Below, piece after piece: positions 23,839-31,814 of a stretch of 64,000 nt of DNA. A model generated the notes under the pieces. That model searched no databases. It was not told the DNA's origin and saw only the letters and a list, made by a program, of their open reading frames with translations. The stretch's first letter is position 1. Each line of letters begins with the position of its first letter. The position numbers were made by a program, and so were the translations under genes. Origin of the DNA: Planctomycetota bacterium (GTDB lineage: Bacteria > Planctomycetota > UBA1135 > GCA-002686595); NCBI GenBank assembly GCA_012959785.1, contig DUCM01000013.1, positions 186,001 to 250,000 on the forward strand, written 5' to 3'.

Positions 23839-24459
23839 GTGGACACCAGCGCAGTCTTCGACCACTTCCGCGCTTCGGGCGCCATGCTCGAAGGCCACTT
23901 CGAACTCTCCTCGGGGTTGCACGCCGAGCGCTATTTCCAGTGCGCCCTGGTCCTCAGCGAACCCTGGCGCGCCGAAGCTCTGGCGGAGGCCTTCGAGCAG
24001 GCTCTGCAGAGCACTTCTGAGAACGCGAACGCAACTGCCGTGGACTGCGTTGTGGGGCCGGCCATGGGCGCTGTTGTCTGGGCTCAAGAGGTCGGCCGCG
24101 CTCTGGGAAAGCGCGCCATCTTCACCGAACGCAAGGACGGCAGCATGTGTTTGCGTCGCGGATTCAGTTTTCGACCGGGCGAGCGAGTCCTGCTCGTGGA
24201 GGATGTGCTCACCACCGGCGGTTCGGCCCGTGAAGTGATCGCGGTGATCGAAGAACACGGCGCCGAAGTCGTGGCCTGCGGCTGTCTCGTCAATCGCTCG
24301 GGCAAGAATCCCTTCGAAGATTTGGGCCTGCCCCTGACCGCGCTCGTGACCGTCGACGCTCTGACCTGGACCCCTCTGGAATGCCCTCATTGTGCATCTG
24401 GGTCCAAACCTGAGAAACCGGGTAGTCGCGCACAGGCGGGCATTGGAGGCGGCGCTTGA
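23839..24459 (+). CDS. pyrE: Orotate phosphoribosyltransferase
   Basis: Joins orotate and PRPP to form orotidine 5'-phosphate in pyrimidine synthesis. Key segments are GHFELSSGLHAERYFQCALV, VVGPAMGAVVWAQEVGRALG, ERKDGSMCLRRGF and the PRPP motif LLVEDVLTTGGSA. The start is a GTG at 23839. The C-terminus extends about 20 residues past the catalytic core with CPHCASGSKPEKPGSRA, a feature of the longer PyrE group. The stop overlaps the TTG start of yicC (TTGA). Confidence 0.95.
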   Translation: MDTSAVFDHFRASGAMLEGHFELSSGLHAERYFQCALVLSEPWRAEALAEAFEQALQSTSENANATAVDCVVGPAMGAVVWAQEVGRALGKRAIFTERKDGSMCLRRGFSFRPGERVLLVEDVLTTGGSAREVIAVIEEHGAEVVACGCLVNRSGKNPFEDLGLPLTALVTVDALTWTPLECPHCASGSKPEKPGSRAQAGIGGGA

Positions 24460-25334
24460 TTCGTTCCATGACGGGCTTCGGTCTGGGCGAGGCGACCTCG
24501 GACGGCCTCGTCGTGCGCACCGAAATCCGCTCGGTCAACCACCGCTTCCTGCAAACCCGCTTTCGCCTGCCTCCGGAATTTGCCGAACTCGAGCCGCGAG
24601 TCGACGCGGTCCTCAAAAAGGTGCTCAGCCGGGGCTCGGTGTCTCTGACCGTCAACACCTCCCGCGAATCAACGCCCACCGCCGTCAAGGTCGACCACGA
24701 CCTGGCCGGCCGCTATGTCAAACTGCTGCGCAAGACCGCCAAGCAGCTTGAACTGGAGGACGACCTGCAACTTTCCCATGTCGCTGCCTTGCCCGGAGTC
24801 GTGGGCAGCAGCGGCGATGCCAGGGGCCACCAACGCGAAGCCAAGGTCGTCATGACCTCGGTCGGCCTCGCCATCGAGAGCCTCGTGGCCATGCGCTGCG
24901 TCGAAGGCCGGAGCCTCGAGAAGGACATCAAAAAACACGCACGCGTCATCGCTCAGTTGTACACCCGCGTCAGCAAACGCATGCCCCGCGTGGTCGCCGC
25001 GCACCACAAGGCCATGCGCACGCGAGCCGCCAAACTGCTCGGCGATGGGGGCCAGATCAAACCCTCGGACCTCGCCCGCGAGCTGGCGATCCTGACCGAG
25101 AAGACCGATGTGAGCGAGGAGCTGTCGCGCCTTGAGAGCCACATGGATCAACTGCACAAGGTTCTGCGAGCTGGCGGTGAGGTCGGTCGCAAGCTCGACT
25201 TTCTCGTGCAGGAACTCTACCGCGAGGCCAACACCATCTGCTCCAAAGCCGCCGATGCCCAGGTGGCTCACATCGTTGTGGATCTCAAAACCCACATCGA
25301 GCGAGTCCGCGAGCAGGTTCAGAACATCGAGTAG
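24456..25334 (+). CDS. yicC: YicC-family endoribonuclease
   Basis: The TTG start at 24456 gives the family's usual MIRSMTGFG beginning. The C-terminal domain carries the conserved ELAILTEKTDVSEELSRLES and GRKLDFLVQELYREANTICS, ending with VDLKTHIERVREQVQNIE. YicC proteins have been shown to act as RNases that degrade selected small RNAs in enterobacteria; the role here is inferred. The length of 292 aa is normal. The gene lies between pyrE and gmk, and yicC-gmk is a widespread order. Confidence 0.95.
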   Translation: MIRSMTGFGLGEATSDGLVVRTEIRSVNHRFLQTRFRLPPEFAELEPRVDAVLKKVLSRGSVSLTVNTSRESTPTAVKVDHDLAGRYVKLLRKTAKQLELEDDLQLSHVAALPGVVGSSGDARGHQREAKVVMTSVGLAIESLVAMRCVEGRSLEKDIKKHARVIAQLYTRVSKRMPRVVAAHHKAMRTRAAKLLGDGGQIKPSDLARELAILTEKTDVSEELSRLESHMDQLHKVLRAGGEVGRKLDFLVQELYREANTICSKAADAQVAHIVVDLKTHIERVREQVQNIE

Positions 25335-25367
25335 CGCCAGGATTTCAAGAAAACCGACGAGGTGGTC

Positions 25368-25934
25368 ATGGTGTCGCACGGAAAAATGGTGGTGATCTCA
25401 GGTCCCTCGGGGGCTGGCAAGAGCACCGTCTGCCGCCGCATCCTCGAGGATGCGAAAGTGCAGTTTTCCGTCTCTGCCACCACGCGAGCCATACGGCCGG
25501 GGGAAATCGACGGCTGCGACTACCACTTTCTCGACAAACAGACCTTTCGCGCCAAGGTCGCCGCGGGCGAGTTCATCGAATACGCCAGCGTGCACGGAAA
25601 CATGTACGGCACCCTGCGCGCACCCGTGCAGACGGCTCTTTCCGCCGGGCGCCATGTCTTGCTCGAGATCGATGTGCAGGGCGCCCTGCAGATCAAGGAC
25701 CAGGAGATTGCTGGCCTCTACATTTTCATCGCGCCACCGTCCTTTGAGGAGTTGCGCCGGCGCTTGGTGGGTCGCGGGACCGAGGCCCCCGAAGTGGTTG
25801 AACGACGCCTGAAAAAGGCCGAGGATGAGTATCGTGAGCGGGTCAAGTACGATGCCGTGGTGGTGAATGACAAACTCGAAGATTGCGTGGCCGAAGTGCG
25901 AGCCCTGATCGGGCTCGAGGAGGGAGGGGTATGA
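25368..25934 (+). CDS. gmk: Guanylate kinase
   Basis: Phosphorylates GMP to GDP with ATP. The P-loop is ISGPSGAGKSTVCRR; the GMP-binding segments are VSATTRAIRPGEIDG, YHFLD, EFIEYASVHGNMYGTL and LEIDVQGALQI; the lid is RLVGRGTEAPEVVERRL. I choose ATG 25368, which follows GACGAGG at 25356-25362; a GTG at 25362 is in frame but overlaps this site. The stop overlaps the start of coaC as ATGA (25931-25934). Confidence 0.97.
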   Translation: MVSHGKMVVISGPSGAGKSTVCRRILEDAKVQFSVSATTRAIRPGEIDGCDYHFLDKQTFRAKVAAGEFIEYASVHGNMYGTLRAPVQTALSAGRHVLLEIDVQGALQIKDQEIAGLYIFIAPPSFEELRRRLVGRGTEAPEVVERRLKKAEDEYRERVKYDAVVVNDKLEDCVAEVRALIGLEEGGV

Positions 25935-26476
25935 GTCGTATCGTGTTGGGAGTGAGTGCCTCGGCGGCGATCTACAAGGCCTGCGATCTGACCAGCTGCC
26001 TGACCCAGGCAGGAGACGAGGTGCGCGTGGTGCTGACTCGGCGGGCCGCCGAATTGGTCTCACCCCAGTTGTTCGAGGCCATTAGCGGCCAGTCGGCCCA
26101 TGTCGACGAGTTCGGTCCGGGCCGCGAGAGCGCCATGGACCACATAGCTCTGGCCCGTTGGGCCGAAGCCCTGGTGGTGGCTCCGGCCACGGCCCACACC
26201 ACAGCCAACCTGGCCACGGGGATGGCGGGGAATCTGCTTTGCAGCCTGGCTCTGGCCGCGGATCCCGCAAGGACCCAGCGCCTCATCGCGCCGGCCATGA
26301 ACCCGGTCATGTTCAAAAATCCCGCGCTCCAGCGCAATCTGGCCCAGCTGGTGGAGGATGGCTGGACCCTCTGCGAGCCCGATTTCGGGCGCCTTGCCTG
26401 TGACGACGAGGGCCAAGGTCGCCTGGCCGATCCCGAGCGCATCGCTGCGCGCCTCGGCGAACTCCTGGGACGCTAA
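25931..26476 (+). CDS. coaC: Phosphopantothenoylcysteine decarboxylase (separate CoaC)
   Basis: This FMN-dependent HFCD-fold enzyme decarboxylates 4'-phosphopantothenoylcysteine in coenzyme A synthesis. The N-terminal segment is VLGVSASAAIYKACDL, the catalytic His lies in MDHIALARWAEALVVAPATA, the PxMNxxM motif is PAMNPVMFKN, and the active-site Cys lies in GRLACDDEGQGRL. Most bacteria encode CoaB and CoaC as one chain; here the 181-aa protein ends and CoaB follows as its own gene 12 bases later. It overlaps gmk by four bases. Confidence 0.92.
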   Translation: MSRIVLGVSASAAIYKACDLTSCLTQAGDEVRVVLTRRAAELVSPQLFEAISGQSAHVDEFGPGRESAMDHIALARWAEALVVAPATAHTTANLATGMAGNLLCSLALAADPARTQRLIAPAMNPVMFKNPALQRNLAQLVEDGWTLCEPDFGRLACDDEGQGRLADPERIAARLGELLGR

Positions 26477-26488
26477 CCCGCCCATTCC

Positions 26489-27145
26489 ATGGCTATCCGA
26501 CGCCGCAGGCGGGTGATCGTAACCGCGGGCCCGACCCGCGAGCACATCGACCCCGTGCGCTACATCTCCAACGAGTCCAGTGGCAAGATGGGCTTTGCCA
26601 TCGCCCGAGCCGCGCAGGCCCGGGGGGACCAGGTCACCTTGATCGCCGGCCCTGTGGATCTCGAGACGCCGCCGGGCCTTCTGCGGGTGGATGTGATCAG
26701 CGCCCGGGATATGCAGAAAGCCGTCCGGGAGGCCTTTGACCAGGCCGACGCGCTGTTCATGTGTGCCGCGGTGGGAGATTGGCGTCCCAGGCGCCGATTG
26801 GCCGGAAAGTGGCGAAAAAAGGACCATTCCGAGGACAGCGCATCCTTGGAGTTGGTTGCCAACCCCGATATTGTGGCCCAGGTAGCGCGGACGAAAGGTG
26901 AACGGCTTGTGGTGGCTTTTGCCTTGGAGACCACATCTCTGTCGGCCGCCGCCAGCCTGCGCCGCGCTCGAGCCAAGATGAAACGCAAGAGAACAGACTA
27001 CATCGTGCTGAATGATGCTTCGGCGCTGTCTGCCGATCGGGCGAGCGTGACCATCCTCGGGCGAGACGGCAGCTGCCGGCGGCTCTCGCGCCGTGCCAAG
27101 GAAAAGATCGCCGAGGTCCTCGTGGATCTCGATGGGTTGGACTGA
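26489..27145 (+). CDS. coaB: Phosphopantothenate-cysteine ligase (separate CoaB)
   Basis: Catalyses the CTP-dependent joining of phosphopantothenate and cysteine. Conserved segments are VIVTAGPTREHIDPVRYISN, ESSGKMGFAIARAA, FMCAAVGDWRP, LVANPDIVAQVA, VAFALETTS and TDYIVLNDA. Its 218 aa correspond to the C-terminal half of the usual CoaBC fusion. Encoding the two halves as neighbouring genes is known from streptococci and some other lineages. ftsK begins 74 bases downstream. Confidence 0.92.
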   Translation: MAIRRRRRVIVTAGPTREHIDPVRYISNESSGKMGFAIARAAQARGDQVTLIAGPVDLETPPGLLRVDVISARDMQKAVREAFDQADALFMCAAVGDWRPRRRLAGKWRKKDHSEDSASLELVANPDIVAQVARTKGERLVVAFALETTSLSAAASLRRARAKMKRKRTDYIVLNDASALSADRASVTILGRDGSCRRLSRRAKEKIAEVLVDLDGLD

Positions 27146-27219
27146 GAAAACAGGAACGGAATCACAACACCTCCCCGCAAGATGCTGGGGCCGCGTTAGT
27201 CGCGGAGGGAACGGAACAC

Positions 27220-29814
27220 ATGGCCCGCAGGGGCAAGCAAAAGAAGGGCAAGAAGAAGAGGGGGCAACCCACGAGCGTGATGGAGCGCTTGAGGGATCTC
27301 GCCTTCGGTTTCTTGTTCGGCAGCCCCGTGGACGAGGGCACCAGGGACAGGTTGCAGGAGATCAAGGGACTTTGCCTAATGGCCTTCTCCGCCTGGCTCC
27401 TGATCTCGATGCTGAGCTTCTACGCACCCCACGGCGACCCCGGTGCTGAGGGTCGCAACTGGGGTGGTCAACTGGGCTTCTTCCTGGCCAACGGAGCCCT
27501 GCGCATCGCCGGCTGGGGTGCCTACCTGGCGGCGGTCCTGGGCCTCGCCTGGGGCTTTGTGATCCTGGCCCGCAAGCAAATCGCCTGGCCCTCCATGAGA
27601 CTCTTCGGCGCCGTGTGCTTGGTGCTCTCGGTGAGCTTCATGCTGCAACTCGGCTTCGGTCCCGCGACCGATGCAGGCGGACCGGCCGGAGCTTCTTCGC
27701 CAGTACCCTTCGGCCCAGGTGGTTGGTTGGCCTTCGAGTTGGTCGAGACCCACCTCGTGCCGAAGTTCGGCGTGGCCGGGCTCTGGATCATGCTCTCCAT
27801 GCTGAGCCTGGTGTCGTTCATGTTGGCCACCGAGATGGCGTTCTGGCCCGCTATCGTCGCGGCGGGTGAGTGGTTGGAGGAGCGCCGCGCCGACTCCAAC
27901 GAGGGGCGCCTGAGAGCTGGTCTGCGCTGGTTCGGCGGCATCCTTGGCGGCCTCTGGGATTTCCTGCGCGGGGCCGACCTCTGCGAGGATGACAGCGTGG
28001 GTACCGCGCCCGCCAAACAACCCAAAGCCTCGGTCCAGGCCGTGCTGCCCGGGGGCGACTGGGAGGAAGAAGAGGAGCAGCCCGAGGAAGAAGAGGAGTG
28101 GGAGGACGAGGAGTACACGTACGAAGACGAGGATGAAGAGGATGACGACGAGTACGAGTATGAGGACGAAGAAGAGGAAGAAGACGAAGAGGAGCAGGAA
28201 GAGGAGCTTGAGGAAGAAGCCGTCATCGAGCCCGTCAAGCCCAAGCGCCCCAAGAAGCCCGTCAAGACGAGCGGCGCGGCTCGTGCGGACAAGCTGAAAT
28301 ACGAGACGCCTTCGCCGCCCAAGGGCCCCTGGCAGTTTCCGCCCCTCGATCTGCTAGAAAACCCCATGGCGGGAGTGGGCGTCGAGGACGCGACCCTGCA
28401 GAAGATGGCCTCCAAGCTCGAGCACGCGCTAAAGAGCTTCCGCGTCGATGCCGAGGTGGTTTCGGCCCAAGTCGGCCCCGCGGTCACGATGTTCGAGCTG
28501 ACCGTGGAACAGGGCACGCGCATGAACAAAGTGACGGCGCTTAGCCAGGAAATCGCCGCTGCCTTGCAAGCGAAGAGCGTGCGCATCATCGCACCCATCC
28601 CGGGCCGCTCCACCATCGGTGTCGAGGTGCCCAACAAAGCCCGCCGCACCGTGCGCTTGCGCGAGTTGATCAACAAGAAGGCTTACGACGCGAAACACGC
28701 CGCCTTGCCACTTTTCCTAGGCATGGACTCCGAGGGCAAGCCCGTCGTCGAGAATCTGGCCAGCATGCCGCACCTCTTGATTGCCGGCACCACGGGCTCG
28801 GGCAAGTCGGTCTGCATCAACACAATCCTGGCCAGCCTGCTGCTCACGCGTTCGCCCCACGATGTGCAGATGGTGCTGGTGGACCCCAAGATGGTCGAGT
28901 TGATGACCTACGCCAAGGTGCCGCACCTCATGCTGCCGGTGGTCACCGATGCGCGCAAGGCCACAGCGGTTTTGGAGTGGCTCTGCGAGAAGATGGAAGG
29001 CCGCTACGAGTTGATGAAGGACGCGCGTGTGCGCAACATCCGCAGCTACAACGACCTCGGCGAGGAAGGCCTGCGCGAGCGGCTGGGCGATAACTTCAAC
29101 GAAGACCGTACTCCGCGCCACCTGTCCTACATCGTGGTGGTCATCGACGAGATGGCCGACCTCATGCTGGTCTCCAAGAAGGAAGCCGAGAGCGCCATTG
29201 TGCGCCTGGCCCAGAAGGCGCGCGCCGTGGGCATTCATGTCATCGTCGCCACCCAGCGTCCCTCGACCGATGTTATCACCGGCGTGCTCAAGGGCAATCT
29301 GCCCACCCGCATCGCCTTCCGCGTGGCGAGCAAGATCGACAGCCGCGTGATCCTCGACCACGGCGGCGCCGAGAAATTGCTCGGCGGCGGGGACATGCTC
29401 TTCACGCCTCCGGGCTCTTCGCAGCTCAACCGTGTGCAGGGCGCCTTCCTTGAGGATGATGAACTGCAGAAGATCGTCGACTTCGTCTGCGATGCCTCGG
29501 CGCCTACTTTTGACCAGGAATTGGTGCAGACGGCAACCGGCAGCGGCAAGAGATCCAGCTCAGACGGGCCCGACGACCCGCTTTGGAATGAAGCCGTGCG
29601 CATCGTACTCGAGTCCAAACGAGGCTCGGCGAGTTTGCTACAGCGTGCGCTGGCCGTGGGGTACACCCGCGCCTCGCGCTTGATCGACCTGATGACCGAG
29701 GAGGGCATCCTCGGCGACCACCGTGGCAGCAAGTCCCGCGAGATCATGATCTCGCTCAAGGACTGGGACGCGGCCCATGAAGACCCTTTGAATCTAACTA
29801 CGTCCGATGAGTAG
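27220..29814 (+). CDS. ftsK: DNA translocase FtsK/SpoIIIE
   Basis: This hexameric ATPase pumps DNA at the division site during chromosome segregation. The 864-aa chain has a basic N-terminus, about four to five membrane helices (residues ~45-215) and a linker with a dense Glu/Asp stretch (about 280-330). The alpha/beta motor follows (Walker A GTTGSGKSVCIN near 523, Walker B VVVIDEMADLM near 640). It ends with a gamma winged helix (about 787-850, LQRALAVGYTRASRLIDLM), which in E. coli reads KOPS sites. GGAGGG at about 27206 supports the start. The stop overlaps the next gene by eight bases, so the two are coupled. Confidence 0.97.
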   Translation: MARRGKQKKGKKKRGQPTSVMERLRDLAFGFLFGSPVDEGTRDRLQEIKGLCLMAFSAWLLISMLSFYAPHGDPGAEGRNWGGQLGFFLANGALRIAGWGAYLAAVLGLAWGFVILARKQIAWPSMRLFGAVCLVLSVSFMLQLGFGPATDAGGPAGASSPVPFGPGGWLAFELVETHLVPKFGVAGLWIMLSMLSLVSFMLATEMAFWPAIVAAGEWLEERRADSNEGRLRAGLRWFGGILGGLWDFLRGADLCEDDSVGTAPAKQPKASVQAVLPGGDWEEEEEQPEEEEEWEDEEYTYEDEDEEDDDEYEYEDEEEEEDEEEQEEELEEEAVIEPVKPKRPKKPVKTSGAARADKLKYETPSPPKGPWQFPPLDLLENPMAGVGVEDATLQKMASKLEHALKSFRVDAEVVSAQVGPAVTMFELTVEQGTRMNKVTALSQEIAAALQAKSVRIIAPIPGRSTIGVEVPNKARRTVRLRELINKKAYDAKHAALPLFLGMDSEGKPVVENLASMPHLLIAGTTGSGKSVCINTILASLLLTRSPHDVQMVLVDPKMVELMTYAKVPHLMLPVVTDARKATAVLEWLCEKMEGRYELMKDARVRNIRSYNDLGEEGLRERLGDNFNEDRTPRHLSYIVVVIDEMADLMLVSKKEAESAIVRLAQKARAVGIHVIVATQRPSTDVITGVLKGNLPTRIAFRVASKIDSRVILDHGGAEKLLGGGDMLFTPPGSSQLNRVQGAFLEDDELQKIVDFVCDASAPTFDQELVQTATGSGKRSSSDGPDDPLWNEAVRIVLESKRGSASLLQRALAVGYTRASRLIDLMTEEGILGDHRGSKSREIMISLKDWDAAHEDPLNLTTSDE

Positions 29815-31762
29815 AAAGCAAGGCACACATTCTCCGAGCGCCGATGTCCTCGGTCTCGTTCTGTTCACCGTGGGCGCCTTCTTCACCATCGCGGTGATTT
29901 GGTCGCTCTACGCGTCTATTCCCGAGACCGGGGCCACGGGCACGGCTGCCGTGGCTGGGACCGTGATCGGGCTCCTGGGACGGGCGCCGGCCCTGCTATT
30001 GGCGGGCGGCTTGGCTTTCATGGGCGTGCGGCTGTTCCTGGCTGGGCGCCTGGAGCACTTCGGTCAGCACTGCTCGGGACTCGTGGGCACCTCCGTGGGG
30101 CTGGCGGTTTTCCTGGGGGCCTTCTCCTCCAGCGCCGGCGGCGTGGTGGGAGACACCACGGGCGGATTTGTCTCTCGCAGCCTGACCCTCATCCCCGGGG
30201 TGCTGTTTGGCTTGGCGGCCCTGGCGATGCCTATCTGGCTGGCCTGGCTGCGAGATAGCGGATTCTCTCCCATTATTCGGAAACCAGCCCCCAATACGGG
30301 TCTAGGAGCGCAGGATGGACATACCGGGGTAAGTGCCGAGGAGGCGCAGGCCCTGCTGCCGATGAGTCATGAGGCCTCGAATCCGGAGGGCCCACCCCCG
30401 GAGCTTGGTACGGACTCTGACCCTCCAACCCCTGATATTTCGAGGGCCCAGCCCACTTGGACTCAGCTTTCCGAAGGCTTGCCTTCCGGCGCGACACCTG
30501 CCGAGGCGATCCCAACCAAGTTGACTGAGCTCTACCCCGAGGATGTGCGCCAGAAGGGAGAAATCCCCAACGGAACACAGCCGCTGAACCAATCCGATGA
30601 CCGACAACAGGCCCCAGATTCACTCGAAGATGAGCGCGTGCAGCGCTGGACTCCCTCAGACGGGGGAGAGCCCCAGCACGCCGCTGACGAGGATCTGGCT
30701 GGTGCCGGGTCGGCTGGAGGTGCCCTTGCGGAAGTGCCCGCTGCCAGCGCAGGATCCGGACCGAAATCAGGAAGCCCTGATGGCTCCCTCACAGCCAGCC
30801 CCGCAGGCGATAAAGAGCCTCTGGTCGAGCCTCAAGGGCTGACCTCCGAGGCCGCGACGGCTACCAAGGCCGATCTCAAGATCATCCGCCCCGTGAGCGC
30901 TGGCATTGTCGCGCCGCCGACCCCGCGCTGGGAAACCGAATCCGAGGACTCTGCGCCGGGTGCCAAGGCCGGGACAGATGCGCCCAAGGAGGCCGCGGAG
31001 TGGGACTTCGAGGAAACCAAGGAGCTCGCCGCCAAGGCAGCCGAAGCGGCCGGCGAGTGGGAGTATGAGGAACCTGAGGGACAGGCCAGTGAGACCGTCG
31101 CCGCCCTCGATGAGGCTGGTGAGGCTGGTGAGGCTGATGAAGAAGAGGAAGAACTGGCCGAAGACGAGGAGTGGGAGTACGAGGAGGAAGAGGAAGAGGA
31201 AGAGGAGGACGAAGCCGACGAAGCCGACGAGGCCGACGAGGCCGACGAGGCCGACGAGGACGACGAGGACGAGGAGGACGAGGAGGACGAGGAGCTCGCC
31301 GACGATGAAGAGTGGGAATATGAGTATGTCGAGGTAGACGAGGACGAGGACGAGGAAGAAGCCGAGGACAAGGACGAGGACGCCGAGGAACCGGATGAAG
31401 ACCAGGCCGAGGCACCTGAGTCCGCCACAGCCGAGGCTTCCAGCGACACCCCCGAGGACGACACCCCCGCAGGCCCTGCCTCCGACAAGGTGCAGAGGGA
31501 CCTCTTCGACGAGCCCGTGGTGGTTCTCACACCCCAGGCCGCGGCTTCCAGCCACGCTCGCAAGGCAGCCAAGCTGATTCTGACCGAGGACCGCGTGGCC
31601 GTCTCCATGCTCCAGCGCGAGTTTGGCCTCGACTTCCAGGAGTCCTGCGGCGTCCTCGACGAGCTTCAGGCCCTTGGTTTCATCGGCCCCTTCGTCGAAG
31701 GCACCAGCCGGGATATACTCATGACCAGCGAGCAGTGGCTTGCGGCTGTCAAACAGGACTAG
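29807..31762 (+). CDS. FtsK-like membrane protein without the ATPase motor (651 aa)
   Basis: Domain order copies FtsK but omits the motor. About five hydrophobic helices occupy residues 14-150 (VLGLVLFTVGAFFTIAVIW onward), then a long Pro/Ser/Ala linker. A very acidic stretch (about 440-540) contains EEWEYEEEEEEEEEDEADEA-type sequence, and a C-terminal winged helix covers about 583-648. That last domain aligns directly with the FtsK gamma domain next door: AAKLILTEDRVAVSMLQREF against AVRIVLESKRGSASLLQRAL, and VLDELQALGFIGPFVEGTSR against LIDLMTEEGILGDHRGSKSR. The recognition helix differs (FQESCG for YTRASR). There are no Walker motifs. It overlaps ftsK by eight bases and may be a partner or inhibitor of FtsK. 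Confidence 0.88.
   Translation: MSRKQGTHSPSADVLGLVLFTVGAFFTIAVIWSLYASIPETGATGTAAVAGTVIGLLGRAPALLLAGGLAFMGVRLFLAGRLEHFGQHCSGLVGTSVGLAVFLGAFSSSAGGVVGDTTGGFVSRSLTLIPGVLFGLAALAMPIWLAWLRDSGFSPIIRKPAPNTGLGAQDGHTGVSAEEAQALLPMSHEASNPEGPPPELGTDSDPPTPDISRAQPTWTQLSEGLPSGATPAEAIPTKLTELYPEDVRQKGEIPNGTQPLNQSDDRQQAPDSLEDERVQRWTPSDGGEPQHAADEDLAGAGSAGGALAEVPAASAGSGPKSGSPDGSLTASPAGDKEPLVEPQGLTSEAATATKADLKIIRPVSAGIVAPPTPRWETESEDSAPGAKAGTDAPKEAAEWDFEETKELAAKAAEAAGEWEYEEPEGQASETVAALDEAGEAGEADEEEEELAEDEEWEYEEEEEEEEEDEADEADEADEADEADEDDEDEEDEEDEELADDEEWEYEYVEVDEDEDEEEAEDKDEDAEEPDEDQAEAPESATAEASSDTPEDDTPAGPASDKVQRDLFDEPVVVLTPQAAASSHARKAAKLILTEDRVAVSMLQREFGLDFQESCGVLDELQALGFIGPFVEGTSRDILMTSEQWLAAVKQD
31214..31258. repeat. 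Tandem 9-bp repeat encoding Ala-Asp-Glu in the acidic linker
   Basis: Five head-to-tail copies of GCCGACGAG (the first ends GAA) encode (ADE)5 within the acidic linker of the motorless FtsK-like protein. Such a perfect coding microsatellite can change length by slippage without shifting the frame. Confidence 0.9.
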
Positions 31763-31814
31763 GCGCCGCTGAGCCGCTCATGCCGCCGGACCGTAGCGTC
31801 CGAGGCCCATATTC

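Noticed and set aside
31214-31600. Very long serine-rich open frames on the minus strand opposite the acidic linkers (also opposite ftsK at about 28060-28230)
   Set aside because: They are only the reverse reading of Glu/Asp-rich codons; they have no start context and no protein-like pattern.
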